Below, piece after piece: positions 1 to 8,436 of a stretch of 56,411 bases of DNA (the first letter of the stretch is position 1; each line of letters opens with the position of its first letter). A program made the translations under genes and the position numbers. This DNA is from an uncultured bacterium (GTDB lineage Bacteria; Cyanobacteriota; Vampirovibrionia; Gastranaerophilales; Gastranaerophilaceae), in assembly GCA_949285255.1 (NCBI GenBank), contig CASDXV010000006.1, forward strand, positions 5,435-61,845. Direction: 5' to 3'. The notes beneath the pieces are model-generated. The model did no database searches, was not told the DNA's origin, and saw nothing but the letters and a program-made list of their open reading frames with translations.

Positions 1-4
1 CAGA

Positions 5-1525
5 ATGAATCTGCGCGACCAGACAATTGAAACGGCAGCTTATTTTGTAGGAAGAGGCATTTTAACATCACAAAATCCTTTTGAAGACATTTCAGGAATT
101 GACTTTAAAGACACTTCTTCACCCGAGCTTATAAAAGAGGCACTGGAGAAAATTCCTCCGGAAACACAAGATGTTATAGCAACAGCACTGGGTACCATTA
201 AGGACTTTGGCGCAAGGGGCACAAGTTTCTTTGTAGTTAATTTTGTATCAAATTTATTCACATCAGACGACAATAGCATGAAAGCATTGAAAAAACGAGC
301 GTTTGAACTCTTTAAACAATCACTGATACAGGCAACAATCTATGAATTGTGCGACCAAACAGTTTCTGCAACCATATCAAAAGAAGCTCAGGAAACTATA
401 AAGGAAATGCAGGAAAATCTCGAAAAATATCCCGAAGTTTATAGGGTATTCATAGAAAAAGAACATGAGTTTTTTGAGCAAATAAATTTAAATACATTAG
501 ATAGCGAAGCTTTTACAAAACAATTCAAAAACAGGACATTTGTTTATAACCTGCAAAACTTTTCAATAAGCGCAGTTCAAGAATTTACACATGCCTGGGT
601 AAACAGAAAAAACTCTAAAGCTGCGGCAGAGGCTATTGCAATAAAAAAAGGCAAAGAAAAAGAAATAACAAAGAGTAAAGAAATTGACGACTGCGTAAGC
701 AAAGAAGAAAAAGAACAGATTTCTCAATTAATAAATGAAATGGATTCTTTAGTAACCGCAAAAAGCACTAAAGAAAATGAAAAAGAATTTGGCTACGGCA
801 GGATTGCAGGATATGAAGAGTTAAAAGACGAATTGACAGAAAAATTCATTATGCCTCTTGGCTTAGAAGCGGTCGGTTCATATACAACTCCGCCGCCTGC
901 TATTCTTTTTTACGGGCCTACAGGCGTTGGAAAAACTGCCATTATAAGAGCAATTTCAGAACAAGGCAAATGTTTGATGCCAAAATTTAGAGAACCTGAC
1001 AACATTGAAGAATTATCAGAAGAACTTAAAAGATTAAGAGAAGATGCCAAAAATTCATCCAGACACACCGTAGTTAAAATAGACGAATTCGACGATTTTG
1101 GCTCAGACAAAGAGGCGGCAAAAATTTTTGCCGACTTTATAAAAGATTGCGCAGAAGATAAAATAACTCTTATGCTAACTACAAACGAACCGTTAGACAT
1201 AGATGCTTCTATTTTAAGACAAACGATTAATATACCGATGTCACCACCAAAAAATGATGATTTAGAAAAGGTAATAAAATTTTATTTTGACAATTTTAGT
1301 GATGATGACTGTAAAAAAATAGCTCAAGCCATGGTAAAAAAAGCAAAAGACAATGCATATTCAAACTCACAAATAAGACAGATGTCTTATACTTTATCAG
1401 GCAGCAAAGATTCAAAAACTCCCGAAAACATGCTAGAATTAATTCAGTTAACACCTCCAGAGATTCTAAAATCAGATATTGAAAAATTTAAAAAAGAAGA
1501 ACAAAAGCTTGAGGGATTAAAGTGA
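5..1525 (+). CDS. AAA+ ATPase, cluster member A (possibly 5'-truncated by the window)
   Basis: An AAA+ ATPase of unknown role. A long helical N-terminal region (about residues 1-250) precedes one AAA+ module. The module opens with IAGYEELKDELTEKFI, then Walker A GPTGVGKT near 303-310, Walker B VVKIDEFDD near 357, sensor-1 Asn in TTNEP near 392, and a sensor-2-like NSQIRQM. The same order and wording (IAGYEE, TTN.PLDI, NSQI) occur in the ATPase at 3657-4973, so the two are paralogues. No signal peptide or clear membrane span is seen. The reading frame stays open to the window edge, so the real start may lie upstream. The next gene starts 1 bp after the stop, which suggests co-translation with a small membrane protein. 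Confidence 0.8.
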   Translation: MNLRDQTIETAAYFVGRGILTSQNPFEDISGIDFKDTSSPELIKEALEKIPPETQDVIATALGTIKDFGARGTSFFVVNFVSNLFTSDDNSMKALKKRAFELFKQSLIQATIYELCDQTVSATISKEAQETIKEMQENLEKYPEVYRVFIEKEHEFFEQINLNTLDSEAFTKQFKNRTFVYNLQNFSISAVQEFTHAWVNRKNSKAAAEAIAIKKGKEKEITKSKEIDDCVSKEEKEQISQLINEMDSLVTAKSTKENEKEFGYGRIAGYEELKDELTEKFIMPLGLEAVGSYTTPPPAILFYGPTGVGKTAIIRAISEQGKCLMPKFREPDNIEELSEELKRLREDAKNSSRHTVVKIDEFDDFGSDKEAAKIFADFIKDCAEDKITLMLTTNEPLDIDASILRQTINIPMSPPKNDDLEKVIKFYFDNFSDDDCKKIAQAMVKKAKDNAYSNSQIRQMSYTLSGSKDSKTPENMLELIQLTPPEILKSDIEKFKKEEQKLEGLK

Positions 1526-1526
1526 T

Positions 1527-1814
1527 ATGAAAATATCTCCGCTTACATCAAACAGTCCTGTAAAAAACATTAATTCTCAAAATTCTAAGGAAAAAAGAGG
1601 ATTTCAAATTGAGCCATGGGATAAGCAAATGTATTTCTTAAGTGCCCTTATAACATCAAGCGCAGGTGTAAAATTTGCAAAAAAGGGCTTTTCTGAGGCA
1701 ACACCGTTGGGCAAAACCGCAAGGGTTGCGGGCGGAGCATTTATAACTCTTGCTTTAGCTTCGGTACTTACTCTGCTTTGGAAAGTTCTTAAAAACATAA
1801 ACACGGATAAATAA
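1527..1814 (+). CDS. Small membrane protein with MKI-type leader
   Basis: An unrecognised 95-aa protein. It begins MKISPLTSNSPVKNIN, an Asn/Ser-rich start like those of neighbouring proteins. Two hydrophobic stretches follow (about 36-50 and 68-87, the latter FITLALASVLTLLW), so it is probably an integral membrane protein. It starts 1 bp after the stop of the AAA+ gene and so probably shares its mRNA. Its stop lies 3 bp from the convergent stop of the degenerate AAA+ gene on the other strand. It may be a membrane partner of the upstream ATPase (inference). Confidence 0.65.
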   Translation: MKISPLTSNSPVKNINSQNSKEKRGFQIEPWDKQMYFLSALITSSAGVKFAKKGFSEATPLGKTARVAGGAFITLALASVLTLLWKVLKNINTDK

Positions 1815-1817
1815 AGC

Positions 1818-3032
1818 TTATATTTTTTTCAAGTAATTATCTATATCACACCTGAGAAGATATGCATCTCGTTGTTTACCTTGCATCTCGCATATCATAG
1901 CGTTTATTTCCTTATAGCGTATAACATCACCATAGCGCCCTCTTTTAGCAGCATTATCCGCCATTTCACTAAGCCAGCATTTATGAATTTCAAGACGGTT
2001 TTGACTCATATTCTTAATATCATTGTCAAGATGTGCTCTCCAGCTTCTTTTTTGCCCGAGCATTAAATTATCAAGGTTCATTTTAAGAGGTATTCTCCTG
2101 TGATTGGACAAGAAAGCAGAATCAATACCCCATTGGTTGTCCGCACCAAAAACTATACTCATGGGTTCTTTGTTTTCCGACAAAGAAAATAAAAACGCCT
2201 TCATATCACCTATAGCAAAATTTGATACCCGAGCCGGATTTAAAATGTTGGAAAAATCATCTACAAACAGTATTGTCCTTTTGCCTGTCTTTTGATATTT
2301 TTCCTGAGCATACTGAAGCTCGGTATTTAATCTGTATAAAGCGTCATCCTCGTCTTTTGGAAGTTTAAATTTAACAACTCTTGCATCAAGTTCACCCTCC
2401 AGCCATTGTTCAATTTCTTTCCTTGTCTGAACATCAGAGCTTTCAAGCATTACAGCCGTTGGAATATCTTCTTGTCCGCAAGATATCGGCTCTATAAATT
2501 CACTAACAAGTACATCTTTGATTTTTGCACTTAATTCTTCTTTTTTTATTCTTTCATTATCAACTTTCTCGAGCTTTTTAAGGTCAGATTTAATTTTTCG
2601 TTCTTGTTCTTTTTTTTCTTGAATTTTTTCATTATTCATATCAAACATAAGAGCACGTATCTCTCTTATTTCAGGCTCAATAATCTTTCTAACCCTATTT
2701 TCTTTGGCAGGGTCTATAACAAGGCTCTCTATAACGGCAGGTGTCATAAGAAAAACTATCAAAGCCGCCTTGTAGAGATTTTCAACCATAGGCGAAGGCG
2801 GAGGGTAAATTTCTCTGTATCTTTCCTTAAAATACTCTTGCTCCCAGTTTTTTTTGCCCAGATATTTTTCCGCAATAGCTATTTGCTTATCACTGTAATA
2901 TCCGGATGGATAAGATTTTCCCCTAAAGCTTGTAAAAACATCACCCTTATTATCTTGTTTAAGATGATATCCGACATTACTCGTATTGGTTTTTAAAAAA
3001 GATTTATTAAGGAAAACCGGAGCTATTTTCAT
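1818..3032 (-). CDS. Degenerate AAA+ (pseudo-ATPase) with a membrane segment and FRG leader motif
   Basis: A 404-aa AAA+-like protein that appears unable to bind ATP normally. The leader MKIAPVFLNKSF runs to a TSFRGK motif (F36-R37-G38). One hydrophobic segment lies near 85-106, followed by a charged coiled-coil. The stretch KDVLVSEFIEPI aligns with KDELTEKFIMPL of the first ATPase. Where the P-loop should follow, it reads MLESSDVQTRK, with no GxxxxGK[ST]. A Walker-B-like ILFVDDFSN remains, with Asp in place of the catalytic Glu. The segment GADNQWGIDSAFLSNHRRIPL parallels TTNNPLDIPSALRSSKRMPL of the active paralogue. The gene overlaps the preceding one by 4 bp. A regulatory or structural subunit is likely. 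Confidence 0.75.
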   Translation of the reverse strand: MKIAPVFLNKSFLKTNTSNVGYHLKQDNKGDVFTSFRGKSYPSGYYSDKQIAIAEKYLGKKNWEQEYFKERYREIYPPPSPMVENLYKAALIVFLMTPAVIESLVIDPAKENRVRKIIEPEIREIRALMFDMNNEKIQEKKEQERKIKSDLKKLEKVDNERIKKEELSAKIKDVLVSEFIEPISCGQEDIPTAVMLESSDVQTRKEIEQWLEGELDARVVKFKLPKDEDDALYRLNTELQYAQEKYQKTGKRTILFVDDFSNILNPARVSNFAIGDMKAFLFSLSENKEPMSIVFGADNQWGIDSAFLSNHRRIPLKMNLDNLMLGQKRSWRAHLDNDIKNMSQNRLEIHKCWLSEMADNAAKRGRYGDVIRYKEINAMICEMQGKQRDAYLLRCDIDNYLKKI

Positions 3033-3664
3033 TTGTTTTCATCCTTTTTATTTTTATTCTTTTTATCAAATGCGATTATAGCAATACCAAGCGCAGCCCC
3101 GAGAGCAGCGAACGCAAGAATATAATTTCTCTTGCATTTTCTAAGTGCCTTACCCATATCTTGTCTTAGTTCGAAAATATGGGCATTGACGTGTTTTTCA
3201 TACAATTCATTATAATCTTTTGTAAGTCTTTCAAATGAACTTTTTGCCATAGCTACAGTTTCAGCTAAATTTTGTTCGCAATTTTTAAATTTCTCAAAAA
3301 AATGTCCTGATACTGATTCTTCCGCGAGCCGCCTTGCTTCTTCAATTCTTGGAGTATTTTCGTTTATTATATTTCTTGCAATTTGAATATTTTTCTTTAA
3401 CAACTGCACATAGGGCATTGAGTCAAAATTATCAGCCAATTCCTTTGCGGCGGATTCAATATATTCTTTATACAGTTTGCTTTTTGCCCTAACGGCAGGT
3501 ACCGACAACACTGTTCCCAGAGCAGTGCCCAAGAGAGTTGTACCGGTGAACATAAAAGGCTCTTTAGGAAGTTTTGTTTCTTTGATTTTTTCCTCATTAG
3601 ATACCTTACTTGAAGCATTTGGTATGTTAAACTGTTTAAAGGGGCTGTTTATATTATTAATCAT
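3029..3664 (-). CDS. Two-span membrane protein with central coiled-coil, AAA+ cluster
   Basis: An unrecognised protein of 211 aa. I chose ATG at 3664 (MINNINSPFKQFN) over the in-frame GTG nine bases upstream because GGGAGG lies about 7 bases before the ATG and overlaps that GTG. A hydrophobic Gly-rich segment FTGTTLLGTALGTVLSVPA comes first, then a helical coiled-coil-like stretch of about 120 residues, then a second span ILAFAALGAALGIAIIAF and a Lys-rich tail. Both ends probably anchor in the membrane with the coil on one face. It lies between the active and degenerate AAA+ genes, overlapping both by a few bases, so the three products probably work together. Confidence 0.65.
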   Translation of the reverse strand: MINNINSPFKQFNIPNASSKVSNEEKIKETKLPKEPFMFTGTTLLGTALGTVLSVPAVRAKSKLYKEYIESAAKELADNFDSMPYVQLLKKNIQIARNIINENTPRIEEARRLAEESVSGHFFEKFKNCEQNLAETVAMAKSSFERLTKDYNELYEKHVNAHIFELRQDMGKALRKCKRNYILAFAALGAALGIAIIAFDKKNKNKKDENK

Positions 3665-4973
3665 TCTGCGCACCTCCCACTATAAGCTCAACTTCGTTTT
3701 TATATTTTTTCAAACTTTCTCTGTCAATTTTTGGAAGTTCTTTTCTTATGCAGTACAACAAATCTTCCTGCGTCACATTATCACAGTGTTTTATACATTC
3801 TTTGCATATATCTTCAATTTGAGAATTATTATAAGCCCTATCCGGCAAAACAGAACAGATTTCTTTTGCAAGTTCGCATAAATCTATTTCATCCATATTT
3901 ACATTCGGGCAATCTTTCAGATAATGTTCAAAAACAAGTGCCGCATTTATTTCATTAGGAGGGTCAATTGCAACCTTTAGAGGCATTCTCTTTGAACTCC
4001 TTAATGCTGAAGGAATATCAAGAGGGTTATTTGTTGTAGCAAAAATTGTACAATGATAATCTTGTGAGCAATTCTCCAAAAATCTTTTTAGACCTTGTAC
4101 GACAGAAGATGCGCTATTCATAAACCTGTCTGCTTCATCAATCAAAATAATTGTCCTGACGCCATTTTCAAGAAAATTTTGCTGCGACATTTTAGCTATT
4201 GCCAAAAGGTTATCGTAAAATGTTTTTTCTTTGTCTTTTCTGCTTCTGGCCGTAGGACTCGGCTCTGCTTTTTTAAATTCACAATTTGCACTATGCGCAA
4301 AAGCTTTAGCAAAACTTGTTTTCCCATTGCCCGCAGGGCCAAAAAATAATATAGCGTTGGGCATTTCAACATCGTGTCCTGCCATTTCATAAGGGAGCAG
4401 ATTTATAAATCTTTCCGTCAAAAGAAATTTTTCTTCCTCATAACCCGCTATTGAATCAAAGCCTTTATGAGAATCCTTATTTTGAGACAAAATTTGCGTT
4501 TTTTGTCGTACTACTTTAGCCATAAGGAGGGCTTTTTTTACTTTCTGAAGTTCTTGTGCATCTATATTTTTTTGCTTTAACAGTTCATAATTCTCTTTTA
4601 AAAGTTCTAAATTTTCATCCTGTATTTCAAGAGCTATCTCTTGAGCCTTAAGAAATCCGCTTATTTTATAATCTTCATCTTGAAGTATTTGTCTTCTTTT
4701 TCTTGATTTAAAAAAACCGCCTACCTGAGAAAGCCTTTCTTTGCTTGCTTCTTTTATGCTTGCATAACCCTGTTCAAATCTGCTGACTAAACTATCTGAT
4801 GCCTTTTTATCATCTTCTCTTAAGAATACATCCTTTATAGCATTATAAGTTTTGTTATGCTGCTTTTTGTCATCATCTATCACTGCACAAAAAGAAACAG
4901 ACAAAGCCACACCTTTTTTTGCCAAATTATTTCTATTAACTACCTTATAACTGTTTGCAGAATATATTTTCAC
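3657..4973 (-). CDS. AAA+ ATPase, cluster member B (GTG start)
   Basis: An AAA+ ATPase of 438 aa. I chose GTG at 4973, which gives (M)KIYSANSYK like its neighbours and has GGGA 8 bases upstream. The longer reading from 5003 would need a TTG start. Helical region (about 30-170) then IAGYEEEKFLLTERFI, Walker A GPAGNGKT near 211, Walker B IILIDEADR near 272, sensor 1 TTNNP near 310, and NNSQIEDI in the lid. The Ser-Arg pair in SALRSSKRMP may supply the arginine finger. A short VSFCA at 26-30 sits where its neighbours carry F-R-G. It heads a three-gene operon with the coiled-coil membrane protein and the pseudo-ATPase. Confidence 0.8.
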   Translation of the reverse strand: MKIYSANSYKVVNRNNLAKKGVALSVSFCAVIDDDKKQHNKTYNAIKDVFLREDDKKASDSLVSRFEQGYASIKEASKERLSQVGGFFKSRKRRQILQDEDYKISGFLKAQEIALEIQDENLELLKENYELLKQKNIDAQELQKVKKALLMAKVVRQKTQILSQNKDSHKGFDSIAGYEEEKFLLTERFINLLPYEMAGHDVEMPNAILFFGPAGNGKTSFAKAFAHSANCEFKKAEPSPTARSRKDKEKTFYDNLLAIAKMSQQNFLENGVRTIILIDEADRFMNSASSVVQGLKRFLENCSQDYHCTIFATTNNPLDIPSALRSSKRMPLKVAIDPPNEINAALVFEHYLKDCPNVNMDEIDLCELAKEICSVLPDRAYNNSQIEDICKECIKHCDNVTQEDLLYCIRKELPKIDRESLKKYKNEVELIVGGAQND

Positions 4974-5059
4974 CGTCAATATCCCGTTAATATGGATATA
5001 CAAAACAAGTAAAGATATTTTTTTGTCAATACAGTTTATAAATAACTTTAAGTCGCCTA

Positions 5060-5338
5060 TTATTCATCACATAAGTTTAGTTCAATATTCTTTAGTAACT
5101 TAAGTGCAAGTTCATTTTCAAGCTTGTACCAGATTATATTACCCTCTCTGTAGCCCTTTATCACTCCACAATTTTTTAAGATATTAAGATGCTGAGAAAT
5201 AAGTGACTGAGAGACTTTTAGCCTCTCAACCATGGTATTCACGTTGCATTTTCCTTTGTGCATTAATCCGCAGGCAATTTTTAACCTGAGCGGATGGCTT
5301 AGTGCTTTAAAAATTTCAGAGTATTCTTGTGCGTTCAT
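5060..5338 (-). CDS. ArsR-family repressor, probable persulfide sensor (SqrR/BigR type)
   Basis: A 92-aa winged-helix repressor of the ArsR family; the recognition helix is around SQSLISQHLNIL. Two cysteines match the redox pair of SqrR/BigR proteins: Cys23 in RLKIACGL (helix 2) and Cys90 near the C-terminus (NLCDE). In that family they form a polysulfide bridge that releases DNA. C31 and the Cys of KNCGV are extra. It is divergent from a sulfane-sulfur enzyme gene, and the intergenic region carries a perfect inverted repeat covering both promoters. Autorepression plus control of the neighbour is likely. The family call is firm; the ligand is inferred. Confidence 0.85.
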   Translation of the reverse strand: MNAQEYSEIFKALSHPLRLKIACGLMHKGKCNVNTMVERLKVSQSLISQHLNILKNCGVIKGYREGNIIWYKLENELALKLLKNIELNLCDE

Positions 5339-5347
5339 ATTTACCTC

Positions 5348-5387
5348 TTGACAATATTAGTATATTATAATATTCTAATATTGTCAA
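5348..5387. promoter_or_regulatory. Palindromic operator with overlapping divergent promoters
   Basis: Two perfect 13-base arms, TTGACAATATTAG (5348-5360) and CTAATATTGTCAA (5375-5387), flank 14 AT bases. Each arm begins with a consensus -35 TTGACA. On the plus strand it is followed after 17 bases by TATTCT (5371-5376), on the minus strand after 17 bases by TATACT (5364-5359). The one palindrome therefore holds both promoters, so a repressor bound there would shut off both genes. The ArsR protein next to it is the obvious ligand. Confidence 0.8.
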
Positions 5388-5403
5388 CAATATGAGGTGA
5401 TTT

Positions 5404-7764
5404 ATGAAAACTGTTATAATAGGCGGCGGAGCAGCAGGTGCAAGTTGTGCGGCAAGATTAAGAAGATTGAATGAAAACTGCGAGATATTAATTTTAGAAA
5501 AAACAAATGAAATATCTATAGCAAACTGCGGTCTGCCTTATTATGTTTCAGGAGTTATAAACGAAAGGGAAAAAATTCTTGTTTCATCTGTCGAAAAATT
5601 TAAAAACTGGTTTAATATAGATGTCAAATTAAACACTGAAGTTGTATCAATAGATAGAGAAAATAAAACCGTACTGACGCAAAACGGAGAAAATATTTCA
5701 TACGACAAACTCGTTCTTGCGCAAGGCGCTTCACCTATTGTTCCAAACTTTGAAGGAATGGACTCAAGCAAAGTATTCAGTGTCAGAAACCTATCCGATG
5801 CGGATAAAATAAAAGATTATATAAAAAACAACAACTCAAAAAAAGCCGTTGTAATAGGCGGCGGGTTTATTGGAGTTGAAATGGCAGAAAACCTCTGTGA
5901 AATGGGGCTTGAAACAACTCTTGTAGAGCTTGCGGAGCAGATTTTAGCTCCTGTTGATAGTGAAGTTGCAACTTTTGCACAAAATACAATGAAAGAAAAC
6001 GGCGTTGAACTGGTACTATCTGATGGCGTAAAAGAATTTAGAGAAAATACAGTAATCCTAAATTCAGGCAAGGAAATAGCTTTTGACATTGTTATTATGG
6101 CAATAGGTGTAAAACCTGAAACAAAACTTGCAAAAGACTCGGGACTTGAAGTTCAAAGAGGCATTATCGTAAATGAATTTATGCAGACATCTGACAGCAG
6201 TATATACGCAGCAGGTGACAGTGTTGAGATATTAGACTTTGTAACAAATACAAATACCCTAATCCCGCTTGCAGGGCCTGCTAACAGACAGGGAAGAATT
6301 ATAGCGGATAATATATGCAACATAAAATCAACTTACAAAAAATCCCAAGGTACATCGGTAATAAAGGTTTTTGACCTAACTGTTGCAAGTGTCGGAAACA
6401 ATGAAAAACAACTGAAACAAAAACAAATCCCCTATTGGAAAACCTACACATTCTCAAGGTCGCATGCCGGCTATTACCCCAATTCAACCCAGATTTTATT
6501 TAAGCTCATTTTTGATAACTCAGGTAAAATCCTTGGCGCACAAGCCGTGGGAGATAGCGGAGTTGAAAAAAGAATAGATGTAATTAGCTCAATTATGCGT
6601 CTTAACGGCACGGTTCAAGATATGCTTGATAGCGAGCTATGCTACGCACCGCCTTATTCTTCGGCTAAAGACCCTGTTAATATTTTAGGTATGAACGCCG
6701 ATAATATATTAAGGGGCTTTGTAAAACCTGCCTATATGGAAGACTTAAATGACGCTCTTTTAATCGACGTCAGAGTTCCTGTTTCATATAAAACAAACAC
6801 AATTAACGGCGCTATAAATATACCCATAGATGAAATAAGAAAAAGAACGGATGAAATTCCAAAAGATAAAAAAGTGGTACTGTTCTGTAACACCGGTTAT
6901 ACAAGCTACTGTGCCTCAAGGATTTTAATTCAAAAAGGCTACAATAATGTCTACTCACTGTGCGGAGGCTTTGAATTATACAAAGAATTAACAAAAACCC
7001 TAAGTACTGTGCCAAAAACCGCACTATGTGCAAATGTTGCCTCAAATAGTCAAAAGACCATAATAGATGCAACGGGGCTACAGTGCCCCGGGCCCATTAT
7101 GAAAGTATCGGATGCAATTAATAAGGCAAAAGACGGTGAAGTATTTGAAATACGCTGCAATGACAAAGGCTTTAAATCTGACATCGGCGCTTGGTGCAGC
7201 AGTAGCGGAAACAGCCTTTTAGAGATGAAAAACGAGGGCAGAGAAATTGTAGCTACTATACAAAAAGGAACAGTTCAAAATAAGCAAAATAAGGATAAAA
7301 ACGCTCAAACCATAGTAGTTTTTTCAAATGATTTAGACAAAGTGCTTGCCTCATTTATCATTGCAAACGGAGCAAAGGCAAGCGGTAAGGATGTAGTTAT
7401 GTTCTTTACTTTCTGGGGTCTAAATGTCCTTAGAAAACCAAACAAAAAAGTTAAAAAAGGGTTTATAGACAAAATGTTTTCTCTTATGATGCCAAACGGA
7501 GCAGATAAACTTACATTGTCTAAAATGAATATGCTCGGCTTTGGCTCAAAACTAATGAAATGGGTAATGAAAAATAAAAACATATCAAATCTAAATGAGC
7601 TCATACAAACAGCACAAAAGAGCGGCATTAAGTTTATCGCTTGTAATATGTCTATGGATGTTATGGGTATTAAAGAAGAAGAACTCATCGAAGGCGTTGA
7701 AATAGCAGGTGTTGCAAAATACATAGCAGAAAGCAACGGCGCTAATTCAAACTTGTTTATATAG
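5404..7764 (+). CDS. CoA-disulfide reductase-rhodanese-TusA-DsrE fusion (sulfane sulfur handling)
   Basis: A 786-aa four-part sulfur enzyme. Residues 1-440 are a FAD/NAD(P)H disulfide reductase with GGGAAGASC, the CoA-disulfide/persulfide reductase Cys42 in IANCGLPYYV, and a second GGGFIGVEMAE nucleotide motif. A rhodanese domain (about 445-530) has its loop Cys in LFCNTGYTSYC. A TusA/SirA domain has the CPGP motif near 561. The rest (640-786) is a DsrE/F-like domain. Such fusions reduce CoA persulfides and pass sulfur between carriers. A GAGGTGA ribosome site precedes the ATG. The divergent ArsR gene and palindrome suggest induction by reactive sulfur. Cytoplasmic; confident on domains, less so on the physiological substrate. 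Confidence 0.9.
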   Translation: MKTVIIGGGAAGASCAARLRRLNENCEILILEKTNEISIANCGLPYYVSGVINEREKILVSSVEKFKNWFNIDVKLNTEVVSIDRENKTVLTQNGENISYDKLVLAQGASPIVPNFEGMDSSKVFSVRNLSDADKIKDYIKNNNSKKAVVIGGGFIGVEMAENLCEMGLETTLVELAEQILAPVDSEVATFAQNTMKENGVELVLSDGVKEFRENTVILNSGKEIAFDIVIMAIGVKPETKLAKDSGLEVQRGIIVNEFMQTSDSSIYAAGDSVEILDFVTNTNTLIPLAGPANRQGRIIADNICNIKSTYKKSQGTSVIKVFDLTVASVGNNEKQLKQKQIPYWKTYTFSRSHAGYYPNSTQILFKLIFDNSGKILGAQAVGDSGVEKRIDVISSIMRLNGTVQDMLDSELCYAPPYSSAKDPVNILGMNADNILRGFVKPAYMEDLNDALLIDVRVPVSYKTNTINGAINIPIDEIRKRTDEIPKDKKVVLFCNTGYTSYCASRILIQKGYNNVYSLCGGFELYKELTKTLSTVPKTALCANVASNSQKTIIDATGLQCPGPIMKVSDAINKAKDGEVFEIRCNDKGFKSDIGAWCSSSGNSLLEMKNEGREIVATIQKGTVQNKQNKDKNAQTIVVFSNDLDKVLASFIIANGAKASGKDVVMFFTFWGLNVLRKPNKKVKKGFIDKMFSLMMPNGADKLTLSKMNMLGFGSKLMKWVMKNKNISNLNELIQTAQKSGIKFIACNMSMDVMGIKEEELIEGVEIAGVAKYIAESNGANSNLFI

Positions 7765-7782
7765 TGTAAAAAGGAGAAAAGC

Positions 7783-8349
7783 ATGAAATCAATCACGACT
7801 TTTGACTTGCAGTATGCACACAGATTTTACGGATTTAAGGGCGAAGCCCAATACCTGCATGGACACACGGGGGTGTTGACTATTGAAGTTGAAGACACCA
7901 TAAACACCGGTGTAAATATGGTATTCCCTTGCAATGAAATTCAAAAAACCGCTTGGGAAGTATTGAAAAATTTTGACCATGCAACAATACTAAGAGAGGA
8001 CGACCCGCTATTACCTGCAATTTTAGAGGTTTATGAAAAACAAGGCATTAAAAACGGTGCACCGCAAAACACAATGAAAGGCGCAGCCTTTAAAACAGAC
8101 TTAGCAACAGCATACCCTGATTGCAGACTCGTTGTTACAAAAGAAACAATGACCGTCGAGGGGATGATTAAAATTGTATATGAACTTTTAAAGGACAAAT
8201 TAAATATTTCAAAAATTACATTTACAAGCGGAGTTAATGCGGCGAGTGAAACTTATGAAGTCAACAGGACGCTTGAGCGCTGCCCTCTGTGCGGTATAGC
8301 GCTAAATTCCGATGGGATTTGTCCAAAATGCGGCTATAAAAAACAATAA
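7783..8349 (+). CDS. QueD/PTPS-like protein with C-terminal zinc ribbon, catalytic Cys absent
   Basis: A 188-aa member of the 6-pyruvoyl-/6-carboxy-tetrahydropterin synthase fold. The zinc histidines are visible as His13 (YAHRF) and His26/His28 (LHGHTG). The usual NFDHATIL segment and a late Glu (AASETYEV) are present. In QueD a catalytic Cys lies four residues before the first His of LHGH; here that position is Ala22. A zinc ribbon CPLCG...CPKCG is added at the C-terminus, which ordinary QueD lacks. It begins 18 bp after the sulfur fusion gene, with AAGGAG in front. No queC, queE or queF is nearby. A PTPS paralogue of altered chemistry is more likely than standard QueD. Confidence 0.75.
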   Translation: MKSITTFDLQYAHRFYGFKGEAQYLHGHTGVLTIEVEDTINTGVNMVFPCNEIQKTAWEVLKNFDHATILREDDPLLPAILEVYEKQGIKNGAPQNTMKGAAFKTDLATAYPDCRLVVTKETMTVEGMIKIVYELLKDKLNISKITFTSGVNAASETYEVNRTLERCPLCGIALNSDGICPKCGYKKQ

Positions 8350-8354
8350 AATAC

Positions 8355-8390
8355 ATATGCCCCCGTTTTTTATCCCAAACGGGGGCATAT
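8355..8390 (+). terminator. Rho-independent-type hairpin after the QueD-like gene
   Basis: The arms ATATGCCCCCGTTT (8355-8368) and AAACGGGGGCATAT (8377-8390) pair perfectly around an 8-base loop, just after the stop. The following tract is AT-rich rather than pure T. It separates this operon from the SMR gene. Confidence 0.8.
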
Positions 8391-8407
8391 TAAATAAATT
8401 TATTACA

Positions 8408-8436
8408 TTGCAAAACTTATTCTTTTTTGCTAGACT
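8408..8436 (+). promoter_or_regulatory. Promoter of the SMR gene, start of transcription at or near ATG
   Basis: TTGCAA (8408-8413), 17 bases, TAGACT (8431-8436). The ATG follows after 8 bases, leaving an mRNA leader of about 0-2 nt and no ribosome site. Confidence 0.6.

Noticed and set aside
3657-5003. Longer start of the second AAA+ ATPase at 5003
   Set aside because: That codon is TTG with no ribosome site; the GTG at 4973 has GGGA upstream and gives the MKI-type start.
7305-7796. Long antisense open frames opposite the sulfur fusion, pheT, DUF711 and cyclase genes
   Set aside because: They lie wholly inside well-supported genes, have Ser/Phe-rich composition typical of antisense translation, and lack ribosome sites and recognisable motifs.
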